A stretch of DNA of 40,661 nucleotides, taken from Chlamydiota bacterium (lineage in GTDB: Bacteria > Chlamydiota > Chlamydiia > Chlamydiales > Parachlamydiaceae). The notes under the pieces are model-generated. The model ran no database searches and had not been told where the DNA came from. It worked only from the letters and a program-made list of their open reading frames with translations. Below are positions 9,205-18,600 of this stretch, one piece after another. Position 1 is the first letter of the stretch. Each line of letters opens with the position of its first letter. Both the position numbers and the translations under genes were made by a program. The stretch lies in NCBI GenBank assembly GCA_013287015.1, contig JABDEO010000003.1, forward strand, positions 1 to 40,661, given 5' to 3'.

Positions 9205-10635
9205 TTATTTTTTGATCAATCGGGCCCCACGCGCAGTGTCTTCGATCGTATAGCCGCTGTTTACAATGTAATCGCGCAAGTTATCGGCCAAAGCCCAATT
9301 TTTATCTTTGCGCGCTTGATTTCGTTTTTCCAGGGCGTCATGCAACTCTTGAGGAATTTCCGATGTCTGCTTGTCAACGGAAAGAAATCCCAAAACTGAA
9401 TTAAAACGATTAAACAAGTTGATCACCTGCTGCGCTTCATCACTGCTTATTTTCTTCGCATCGCATAGCACATTGACCTCATGTACAAGGTCAAACACCG
9501 CTGCAAGCGCGACGGAAATATTCAAGTCATCAGCCAAAGCTTCAGCGAAAGAGATCAACGCCTGGTTCAAAATAGGAGCAATGACGCCGCCCGGGTGAAC
9601 CGTCTCAACCTCTAATAATCTTTGGCAAAAATTATTAAGACGCTGTAGAGACTCTTTAACGGCTTCCAAACCCATAAATGTAAAATTTAATTGGGTCTTA
9701 TAGTGGGTTTGAAGAAGCATATAGCGGATTTGCGCGCCGGTAAAACCGCGCGAAATCAAGTCGTTCAACGGATAAAAATTGCCCAAGCTTTTAGACATTT
9801 TTTTGCCATCGACAACGAGGTGATCGGCATGCATCCAGATTTTTGCAAACGGTTTTCCTGAATAGGCTTCAGATTGTGCGATCTCATTTTCATGGTGCGG
9901 AAACATATTATCGATGCCGCCAACATGGATGTCTAGTGTCTCACCGAGCAGTTTCATCGCCATTGCTGAGCATTCCATATGCCATCCAGGGCGGCCCCGA
10001 CCAAATGGGCTGTCCCAAAAAATTTGACCATCGCGTTCGGGATCATACGCCTTCCATAGAACAAAATCAGCAACGTTATCTTTCTCATATTCATCCGATG
10101 AAACACGTTCAGACGCCCCCGCTTGCAATTCATCCATGTTCAGATGAGAAAGGCAGCCGTAATGGGGAAATTTGCGAATCGCGTAATAGACGCTGCCATC
10201 GCCGCCGCGATAGGCGACCTCCTTATCCAGCAGTCCTTGCGTGACCTTAATCATCTCATCGATATAATCAGTGGCCGCCGGATAAACTTCCGCCGGCTGA
10301 ATATTCAATGTTTTAAGGTCTGCAAAAAATGCATCTTTGTAAGTTTGCGTGTATTCATTAAGAGAGACGCCCTTAGCGATGGCGCCGCGGATTGTTTTAT
10401 CATCGACATCGGTAAGATTCATCACTTGCGTAACGCCCAAACCGAAAAATTGAATCGTCCGGCGCAGCAAATCTTCGAACACATATGTCCGAAAATTGCC
10501 AATATGCGCATAATTGTAAACCGTAGGTCCGCAAGTGTATAATGTGACGTGCCCATCTTGCAACGGCTTAAGAACCTCTTTTTGTCGGGTCGCTGTATTG
10601 TAAAGCTTCAAGGGAATGGATCTTACATCAAACAT
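9205..10635 (-). CDS. cysS: cysteinyl-tRNA synthetase
   Basis: 476 aa; TCGPTVYNYAHIGNFRTYVFEDLLRR, GRPGWHMECSAMAMKLLG, KMSKSLGNF. Confidence 0.96.
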   Translation of the reverse strand: MFDVRSIPLKLYNTATRQKEVLKPLQDGHVTLYTCGPTVYNYAHIGNFRTYVFEDLLRRTIQFFGLGVTQVMNLTDVDDKTIRGAIAKGVSLNEYTQTYKDAFFADLKTLNIQPAEVYPAATDYIDEMIKVTQGLLDKEVAYRGGDGSVYYAIRKFPHYGCLSHLNMDELQAGASERVSSDEYEKDNVADFVLWKAYDPERDGQIFWDSPFGRGRPGWHMECSAMAMKLLGETLDIHVGGIDNMFPHHENEIAQSEAYSGKPFAKIWMHADHLVVDGKKMSKSLGNFYPLNDLISRGFTGAQIRYMLLQTHYKTQLNFTFMGLEAVKESLQRLNNFCQRLLEVETVHPGGVIAPILNQALISFAEALADDLNISVALAAVFDLVHEVNVLCDAKKISSDEAQQVINLFNRFNSVLGFLSVDKQTSEIPQELHDALEKRNQARKDKNWALADNLRDYIVNSGYTIEDTARGARLIKK

Positions 10636-10767
10636 CTTAACACCAAAAAAACGCTATTTTACGTTGTCTACAGTAACAGTTCAAGAATAAAAACACCCTA
10701 GAAAAAAAAATCTTAAAAGCATACCATCAGATTTCCATGGAGGAATTATGGGTAGTGTTTTAGACGT

Positions 10768-11745
10768 ATGTTCAACAGAAGAAATTGTCAGGTGGGGAGC
10801 AAGCGACTCGGGATGCACGAAGATCGCAAGCAAGAGGTTGGCGGAAGATTAGCCGCCTTTCTCCCTGTCACAATCTGCATGGCTGGAAAATCTTTAATCC
10901 TATGGAAAGAAGCTTCCGAGGGTTGTTGCGTTATCGGAATTAATAAGATCGTTAAACGACTCGGAGAACAAGGAGTGGATTCAGATTTCGTCTATCATCG
11001 TGCCGCTGACAAAGCGACAAAGGCCGCCAACCATACGCTTGCTACGGCGCTGGCTCCCTTCGTTGGGCTCTACAGCCCTTCCGTGCAATATGCAATGCTG
11101 GCAAGACTAGGAATCATCGATCCTCCACCCATTGCCGACGCTCTTCGTTTGGGCACAAGAGCGGTTCATCATGAAATTGCAAAACATCCCCTGATCAAAA
11201 GCATTCAAAAAGCGAAGATTACAGTAGATGATTACGCGCAATATCTCAGCGACTTATTTACGGTCTATAGAGCTTTAGAAACCGAGCTTGGAATGCATAC
11301 AGACAATCCGCGCCTTAAAGGAATATTTAGCCAGAGCGTTTTCCGAAGGGACGCATTGTCTCAAGACTTGAAAATTTTAAACCCTTTAAAAACTTCAAAT
11401 TCATGGAGAGCTATACCTTCAACAACCGCCTGCAACTATGCATTTTACCTTTGGGAGCTTTCAACAAAACGACCCTATCTGCTTGCAGCTCATGCCTATG
11501 TGCTCTATTTGGGGAATTTCAATGGAGGTCAAATCCTATCAAAAGCAATTCAAAAAATGAAAACTCCCGCTATGGCTTTTTATACATTTGATCAGCCATC
11601 GGCAATATTGATCAAGGAATGTAAAGACGCTCTTAATGCGCTTCCATTAAACGCATCTGAAATCGCCTCCCTAGTGGCTGAAGCGAATAAAGCGTTTAAC
11701 TGGAACAGCAAATTGCTCGATGCTGTAACGAAAAAAAGTGGATAA
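10768..11745 (+). CDS. heme oxygenase-like domain protein (true start uncertain)
   Basis: Biliverdin-producing heme oxygenase pattern: LRLGTRAVHHEIAKHPLIKSIQ (proximal His region) and LLAAHAYVLYLGNFNGGQILSKAI (HO signature YLGDLSGGQ-like). Confidence 0.75.
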   Translation: MFNRRNCQVGSKRLGMHEDRKQEVGGRLAAFLPVTICMAGKSLILWKEASEGCCVIGINKIVKRLGEQGVDSDFVYHRAADKATKAANHTLATALAPFVGLYSPSVQYAMLARLGIIDPPPIADALRLGTRAVHHEIAKHPLIKSIQKAKITVDDYAQYLSDLFTVYRALETELGMHTDNPRLKGIFSQSVFRRDALSQDLKILNPLKTSNSWRAIPSTTACNYAFYLWELSTKRPYLLAAHAYVLYLGNFNGGQILSKAIQKMKTPAMAFYTFDQPSAILIKECKDALNALPLNASEIASLVAEANKAFNWNSKLLDAVTKKSG

Positions 11746-11763
11746 GAAGAATAAGTGCAAAGC

Positions 11764-12013
11764 CGCGCAGCGTATGGAGTGCGTGCGACTTGTCGCCGCT
11801 TTGGAAGACCTCGACTCGTCGAGGTCGAAGCGTGAATCTAAAACATCTAGAAGCTGGCTTCACGTTAACCTGGAAAGCGTTTTGCTATCGACAATATGAC
11901 CTGTTCAACGTTCAAAATGCCAGCTTTTAGATATTTTAGATTCACGCTTCGACCTCGACGAGTCGAGGTCTTCCAAAGCGGCGACAAGTCGCACGCACTC
12001 CATACGCTGCGCG
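11764..12013. repeat. 250-bp long inverted repeat element, family 5, copy 1
   Basis: cgcgcagcgtatggagtgcgtgcgacttgtcgccgctttggaagacctcgactcgtcgaggtcgaagcgtgaatctaaaa... and its reverse complement ending ...ccatacgctgcgcg; second 250-bp copy at 24938-25187 with the centre in opposite orientation. Confidence 0.97.
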
Positions 12014-12040
12014 AAAGAAGGGTTAAAAAAAAGCCTAAAA

Positions 12041-14479
12041 TCAAAACAAACCACCAAGGGCTGAGTCGAGCTTTTCCAATAAATACGCGGCCTCTTCAGA
12101 TAGCTCCTGAGACTTGTACTTGCAGTCCAACGCATCCCAAACCTCACAAGCCACGCGCTCTTGTGGAGACTGATAAAAAAGATTAAATTCCTCACGCTTT
12201 TGCGGAAATTTCTCATAAAATTCTTGCAGCATCTCCGCTTTGCCTGCTGTTTTATCCGTTACGCATTGCAATACAGCTTCAAAAGCTACATAAGCCTTGG
12301 GAAGGCCGATGATGTCGCCCATCTTGGCTTTGATCTCAATGCCGCGCGAAGCGCGAAACGGTCGCACTAGCTGCATTCCAAAAAACCTTCCGATTATGCG
12401 GCAGAAGCAATTGCGAATGCGCATCCTCATATTGATCTCTTCCGTCTTATAACGCACTGTCCGGCTAAAAGCATCCAACTCAGCGGTTGGAACCATGTCC
12501 TTATCAAAATAGATGGAGATCACAGTGGAACCGTTCTTATCAAACGAACCAATTGGCTCCCCTACTTGTTGAAATCCGCCCGCTTGAATCTCAGGTTGGA
12601 TTTGAATTCCTCCATCGTGTACATCTTCTACATCAAAGCGCCCAAAACCCATGCTGCCAAGTTCATGGCCCAATCCAGTCTGATCGCCCGCCTGAGCTGT
12701 CACTTGGACATGGTTGACTCCTGTCGCGCCAACAAACGCGTGGATTGAACAACTCCTATCTGTATGACGCAGCATCATTAGCTTACGGTTGTTTTGCGCA
12801 GGAATTTCCGAATGATGCGCCACTGCCAATGGACTCACAGAACTTTGTTTTCCTAAAATATTAATGGCGGGGCTAGCCTTTTCCTGATTAGGTCGTCCTT
12901 TAAACCAATGTTCAAGCGTCTGAAGTTGCCGCAACTCCTCTTTCAGCGCATTTCTCTTGCATTTAAGTTGATTAATTTCAGGCGAGTTGGGTTCCTCGCT
13001 TTTTAATCGCGATAATTCTTGCCTTACGGAAGAGAGTTTGCGTTGCAGCGGTAAAATTAAATAAGCGGCCATCTCCGCCTTTGATAAAATTTTCCCTTGA
13101 GCGGACGCCGTGAAATGATGAATGTCGTCGGGAGCCAATCGCTGGATGGCCATTGTCACATTTTCGCGGTCGACCATATTGGTGATGCAATGGCGCAATC
13201 GTGTTTCAGCGCCATATGGATCTGAAAACTCTTTAACAGCCTTTCTCTTCGCAACTATTGGATCAAAGCAGGTTTCCTCTTCATCTTCAGCGCCCAACAT
13301 GTTTTTAATCGAGAAAGCGAACTTGCCGATATATGACTTTTCACTTTTAGCGGCCCGAAAATTATGCTCAGAGTCACTGAGAGCCTTGCCAATAATATTG
13401 AATTTTTTTTTCACTCCATGTTTTTTACTGCCAGGTTGTCCTTTTTTGACATGATGGATGCGCAATCGATTAAAGGAATTGGAGATGATGAGATCTCCGC
13501 CGCCGCATCGTTCAGTAATCTCTTTTTGTTTATCATGCGCTTTCTGCAATAAACGCGTCCGAAATCCTTCAACAAGGCTGCGCTGAAATGCGGAATCATT
13601 GCATTTTTCTTCGCGCAACTCTTTTCCAAACGCCTCGCTATAGGCATAAACTTCTCCCTGCCATACTGTTTCCAATGGGATATGCAGACGTTTGAAAAAC
13701 TTCATAATCGATTGCGCCGACACATTGCGTTCTGAACAATTCTGATGTGAAACAACTCGCGTCGTTAACTTATGCACAGCATTGTAGTTGAGAATGTCAT
13801 GCTTATACATTGCATTGATGAAGCGTCCCATGGGGACGTTTTCTTTAATTAGGAGTCCTCCTAAATGCCGCTGGACATCAGTTAAAGTCATCTCTTTGAG
13901 TGGTTTATTTTCTTTAACGGATGCCTCGCGCAACCGTTTGACGGCCTCTTCCACATCGTCGAATTCGACCAATGGGATTTCGTCTGTCCGAAATCCATTT
14001 GTCGCGGACTGAATGGCGAAAGATGCAATGCGTTGAATCTGCAGGTCCAAGAGTTCATTGAGGCTGTCTTCACGCCGATAGGCGACGCTCAAGGCCTCTA
14101 AGATGTCATTGCGTTTAATAATTCCGTCGATGGCGTCGCTTCTCTGATAAGCCAAATAAAGATTTCTTAAGTTTTGAAAGGCTTGGTTGACGAGTGGGCG
14201 GTAGCGTTGTTTTAACGTCGACGTTGCATCTTGTTTGACCTCGATTACAATATGCTCAAAAAAGGCTTTTAAATGTTGTAAATTATCACATTGCGCTGGC
14301 TGAGATTTTCTGAACAGCCAACGAAAAAGACGTATGAGACAACATCTTTGCGCCGTAGGCGGGGCCTTAGAAAATACTCGGCCATGCATGTTTTGCTTGC
14401 ACGAGATTTTAAAAACGCCGATTTGCTGTTCTTGAAGGTTGCCTAATTCTTGTAAAAGCAATCGATGCGCGCTATCCAT
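12041..14479 (-). CDS. 812-aa hypothetical protein with a coiled-coil segment, no recognised domain
   Basis: Continuous 812-codon ORF; coiled-coil-like LILPLQRKLSSVRQELSRLKSEEPNSPEINQLKCKRNALKEELRQLQTLEHW; basic Cys-containing N-terminal region (RCCLIRLFRWLFRKSQPAQC). Confidence 0.75.
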   Translation of the reverse strand: MDSAHRLLLQELGNLQEQQIGVFKISCKQNMHGRVFSKAPPTAQRCCLIRLFRWLFRKSQPAQCDNLQHLKAFFEHIVIEVKQDATSTLKQRYRPLVNQAFQNLRNLYLAYQRSDAIDGIIKRNDILEALSVAYRREDSLNELLDLQIQRIASFAIQSATNGFRTDEIPLVEFDDVEEAVKRLREASVKENKPLKEMTLTDVQRHLGGLLIKENVPMGRFINAMYKHDILNYNAVHKLTTRVVSHQNCSERNVSAQSIMKFFKRLHIPLETVWQGEVYAYSEAFGKELREEKCNDSAFQRSLVEGFRTRLLQKAHDKQKEITERCGGGDLIISNSFNRLRIHHVKKGQPGSKKHGVKKKFNIIGKALSDSEHNFRAAKSEKSYIGKFAFSIKNMLGAEDEEETCFDPIVAKRKAVKEFSDPYGAETRLRHCITNMVDRENVTMAIQRLAPDDIHHFTASAQGKILSKAEMAAYLILPLQRKLSSVRQELSRLKSEEPNSPEINQLKCKRNALKEELRQLQTLEHWFKGRPNQEKASPAINILGKQSSVSPLAVAHHSEIPAQNNRKLMMLRHTDRSCSIHAFVGATGVNHVQVTAQAGDQTGLGHELGSMGFGRFDVEDVHDGGIQIQPEIQAGGFQQVGEPIGSFDKNGSTVISIYFDKDMVPTAELDAFSRTVRYKTEEINMRMRIRNCFCRIIGRFFGMQLVRPFRASRGIEIKAKMGDIIGLPKAYVAFEAVLQCVTDKTAGKAEMLQEFYEKFPQKREEFNLFYQSPQERVACEVWDALDCKYKSQELSEEAAYLLEKLDSALGGLF

Positions 14480-14504
14480 ATATTTTATCGTGATTTTATT
14501 AATT

Positions 14505-14722
14505 CCTCCCCACCTGCGGTTTCACTCGCTAGGGCTCGCTGCACCTTAGTGTGGGCTACATAACGAGAGAAAAAATGATGCAAGAGTGATCAGAATCAAA
14601 TTACACAAGATGGAATCAACAAGCGGCGGCCGCTCCTCATTTTTGCATCATTTTTTCTCTCATTCTGTAGCCCACACTAAGGTGTAGCGAGCCCTAGCGA
14701 GCGGAACCGCAGGTGTGGGAGG
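14505..14722. repeat. long inverted repeat, family 6, copy A
   Basis: cctccccacctgcggtttcactcgctagggctcgctgcaccttagtgtgggctaca...gagagaaaaaatgatgca paired with tgcatcattttttctctcattctgtagcccacactaaggtgtagcgagccctagcgagcggaaccgcaggtgtgggagg. Confidence 0.95.
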
Positions 14723-14734
14723 GGATGAAAATAG

Positions 14735-15370
14735 ACCTAACCAGGGACTGGTTCTTCTTTCTTTTTCTTTTTTTATCTCTCTTTTTTTAATCAAATACAT
14801 GTTCAGGATCGTAAGGAATGCCTTGTTCATCTAAAAAACGTAGAAATTCTTCTTTATACGTCATCGTCTTGTGATGCTCTTCTTGATTTTCAATGTATTT
14901 TATCACGCCTGGTAAAATTGATTTGGCCACAGTAAATGCCCCATAGCCCTCTTGCCATGAAAAATTTGTCGCTTCAGGAAATGACCTGCGAAACCATTTC
15001 GTCGACGTTGGTTTGACTTTCTCAACCAAACTCGGAATCAACATTGTAGCGGGAGTTGCAACAAGAAGATGAACATGATCATCGACCCCATTTATAAACA
15101 ATAAATTTGCGCCCTCAGCGTTGACAACGGTTCTTATGTAGCCATGTACACGAGGCTTTAGCTCTTTTCTTATGAGAGGTTCTCGATTTTTCGTTGACCA
15201 AACAATATGATATAAAAAATTTGAAAATGTGTGCGACATAAGATTGACCTTGACCTGGATTGATTATGCCGTCCCACAATAATTTTTTTATTGATATAAA
15301 AAAAGAAAAAAGAGAAAAAAAGAGAGGGGAAAAAGAAAAAGAAAGAGGAACCAGTCCCTGGTTAGATCGT
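14735..15370 (-). mobile_element. IS200/IS605-like insertion element with unusual flanking inverted repeats of about 50 bp
   Basis: Y1 transposase ORF bounded by ctaaccagggactggttcttctttctttttctttttttatctctctttttt and its imperfect inverse aaaaagagagggg...aaagaaagaggaaccagtccctggttag; total about 636 bp. Confidence 0.7.
14787..15239 (-). CDS. tnpA: IS200/IS605-family Y1 (HUH) transposase TnpA
   Basis: 150 aa: LYHIVWSTKNREPLI, HUH motif DDHVHLLV, catalytic Tyr context VIKYIENQEEHHK, C-terminal EFLRFLDEQGIPYDPEHVFD. Confidence 0.9.
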   Translation of the reverse strand: MSHTFSNFLYHIVWSTKNREPLIRKELKPRVHGYIRTVVNAEGANLLFINGVDDHVHLLVATPATMLIPSLVEKVKPTSTKWFRRSFPEATNFSWQEGYGAFTVAKSILPGVIKYIENQEEHHKTMTYKEEFLRFLDEQGIPYDPEHVFD

Positions 15371-15646
15371 ATTTTTGTTAATTCCCACACCTACGGTTCC
15401 ACTCGCAGGCTCGCTGCACCTCAGTGTGGGCTACAGAACGAGAGAAAAAGTGATGCAAAAATGAGAAGTAACCACTGCTTCAATTTCGTCTTGTGTAGGC
15501 TCCATTTGACATGTTTTTCTGCTCATTTTTGCATCATTTTTTCTCTCATTCTGTAGCCCACACTGAGGTGCAGCGAGCCCGCGAGCGGAACCGCAGGTGT
15601 GGGAATTAATAAAAATACGACCTAACCGGGGACCAGTTCCTCTTTT
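15343..15646. repeat. long inverted repeat, family 6, copy B, with arms extended into the transposon-end sequence
   Basis: aaagaggaaccagtccctggttagatcgtatttttgttaattcccacacctacggttccactcgcaggctcgctgcacctcagtgtgggctaca paired with tgtagcccacactgaggtgcagcgagcccgcgagcggaaccgcaggtgtgggaattaataaaaatacgacctaaccggggaccagttcctcttt. Confidence 0.95.
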
Positions 15647-15676
15647 TTTTTATTTACTACGCTTTTTTCCTCATCT

Positions 15677-18600
15677 CTACAACAACTCCAATAGAGCTTG
15701 TGCATTTGGATGCTGCTTTTTATCTCTAGGGATAATAGCTCCTACCAGGCGCGTCATTTGATCATCTGTCAATGCTTCAACCAATTTCGGAAAGTTCTCG
15801 ACATCCACTTTTGAAAAGTCACTCCATAGCAATTGAGACTGCGAACTATTTAAATTGTTAATAATGTTTTTTATCTGTTGAAGAAAAATTTCATTGTTTT
15901 CTTCGCGTAACTTCACCTCCTGCTCTAATCTTCGTTGTCTTGTAAGATCAGAAAACAAGTTTCTGACAAGCATATCCATGCTGCTGGAGTCGCTGTCAAA
16001 GGCATTAACTAAATCTTTTTGCCGCGTGGCCTCCGCTGCTTGTCTTTGCTGTCCTACCAGTTTCCTCATTAACGGAACGGCATAAGAATCCAGGAATAAT
16101 TGCCCTACGTGCATTTTTGCTATCGCATCGTTCACTTCTTTAGACGCATGTTCATAAAAAATTGCGTAGAGCTTTTTAAGCGTATTCGTAAACACTATTG
16201 TCTCTGGCAGTACACTCTTGGAGTCCCTTGTTAAAAGAGCAGATGTTTTTATCCAGAATTCGGATAGCTTCTCAACATCCGAGTTGGGATTAGCTAATAT
16301 TGACTGTAGATCTGTCGTCAATAATAGAGGTCTCCAGCATTTCTCTTGCACAGCGTACAATAAAGCTTGTACATTTGGATGGTCTACCTCCCCCACAGCA
16401 AGAATGTCTTTTGTCACGCGAAGTAATTGACCAGGTTTCAATATTTTAACCAAATCTGAAATTTTTTCGACATCCAACGTTGAAAATGCATTCCATAACT
16501 GCTTGTTTGAAGCTTCTGTAGAAACAACCTCACAGTGTTTAATAACAGTTGCTGTTGTTAAAATATCATTTCCCAATTTCTTACTATAATTTTCTAAACC
16601 ATCTCTCATCTTTTCACTAATTTTGGTCGCATGTGTAATTACTGTATTTATAAATAAATAACTAGCAATGTTTTTTGCATGCTGATCACCACTTGCAGAA
16701 GGTGAGTCATACTGCATTCCTGTACTCAGAACCACATTGCCATGTTTGGCAAGCCATGCATTTGCCCAATTCTCATTTATAGCATGGTCAAGATCCAGAT
16801 CCTCTGTTATTGAATTTCCACCCATGCGGCTATGAAGGTTTTTAAAATTGGGATCGCTGCTAACTCTTGTACATTCCGCTCTAAGCATAGCTGTTTTGCC
16901 TTTAATAGCCTTCTTAATCATGTCTGCTTTGTCTTTAATCGCCTTCTCAATGTTGTCATGTGCTTTTTCAATGTTGTCATGTGCTTTTTCAAGCATTTTT
17001 CTTGTTTTTATATCCACTTTTTCATATGCCGCATCTGTTACTGCCCAAGGAAATGATAAGGGACGCATAGAACCCCGACGTTGAAAGCGAAAAATTTTTT
17101 CGGCGTCTTCTATATATTTTTCAATTACTTTTAAATCACTAGCCGTATATTTTTTCCCACCAAGATCAGACGCCTTAGCAATCGCTTCCATTCGCTGTAA
17201 AAAATCTTTTTCTTCTGGCTGAATGGCGGCAACTTGTCCAATAACGGTTAATTCATCGAGATGCTTAAAACAGTTCATATATGGACTATCTACATCTTTT
17301 AAATTACCAATTGCTAAAACAAATTTCGCTAACGCTTCCAATTTAACTGGATCTTCTCCAGCGCGTTGTTGAATGGCGGCGCCAATATAAGGCGCATCTT
17401 CTTCTGAAAGCTTGCAAAATGTTTTGACAGCTGCAACGAGCTTGCTTGGATCACCTGATGCAATATTCGACTCAAGTTCTTCCATCAGCTTCCTATCGGA
17501 TTCCTGTAGAGCTTCTAGTTTCTCTGTAATGCGCTTTCCACGCTCTTGTGGCTTGACATTTGTAATCTGCCTGAAAAACTCCACACGACCCATTTTTAGA
17601 CGTCTGCGTAGATCCTTTTCATCCAGCGCAATTTGTTTATATTGATGCTGGCCATCAGATACATTCAGTTCGCACTTAACCCCTCCCTCACGCGCCACCG
17701 TCACTGCGGTTTTTAACGCTAAAGCATCTTGCGCTGTATCAGCGCTGAAATCGCCCATTTTTTTTATCACCAAGAGTCTTTCAGCTGGACGCGCTTCATC
17801 AGCATGCCCCCTTGGCGCTGCTGACAAAATGATTCCTTGGGAGCGCAATTGCTCGCGACTTCTTTCTACTTCTATGCTTGCCGCTTGTGGTGTCAAGACC
17901 TCAGTTCGTGGCTTCGGCTTCACACCAAGTCCATCGAAAGCCAAAGAGTTCGTTAAGTCCACTCCGCGGGAAGGAGAAGTTTCTCTCCCCATTTTTTCTC
18001 CTTCTTCGGTTTCGTATTTTCGTTCCATTTCGACAAAACTTCCACCTTCTTCTTCAACTTGAACAGGTTGAAATCGAGCGCTCTCTTGAGAACGCAAATG
18101 TTCCCATTTCTTTGCATTAGGATCGTCATATGCATCTTGAAGCAGTTGGGCATTAGCTTTGGCATTGGCTGAAGAACCCAGACGCACTGCTTCAATAAAT
18201 GCCTCTACCTTCCCAAGAGGCATTGTCCAGACTATCCATCGCGCAAGCTTCTTTGCAGATCCTAGCGATCTCCCGCCAAAAGCTTTCGCAGCTGCGCTCT
18301 GATCAGTCGAATAATAGCTGAGTTCTTCATAGAGCTTCAGCTCCTTCTGCATCGCTTCTGAGAATCCAGCGATATTCTGATCACGCACAGCTTCCATCCA
18401 AGCGATTGCTTGATCTACATCGAGATGTTTAAGGATATCCAAGAAAGGTTCATCTTTTTCTGCGTCCTTAAATCTTTCGAGGAATAATTTGGCTGCATTT
18501 TCATTGTTTCCCTGATGTATTAGATCCAGCGTTTTTTTCTGAGCTCGGAGGGAGTCCATTATTCTCTCGTTGCTGGAATCAAGATTTTCTACTTCTTTAG

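Noticed and set aside
11896-12186. 96-aa ORF MTCSTFKMPAFRYFRFTLRPRRVEV..., with a near-identical counterpart at 24777-25055 (MTCSTFKMLAFRYFRFTLRPRRVEV...)
   Set aside because: Both are translations of the same palindromic 250-bp repeat; the similarity is explained by DNA homology and the downstream parts differ. No RBS seen.
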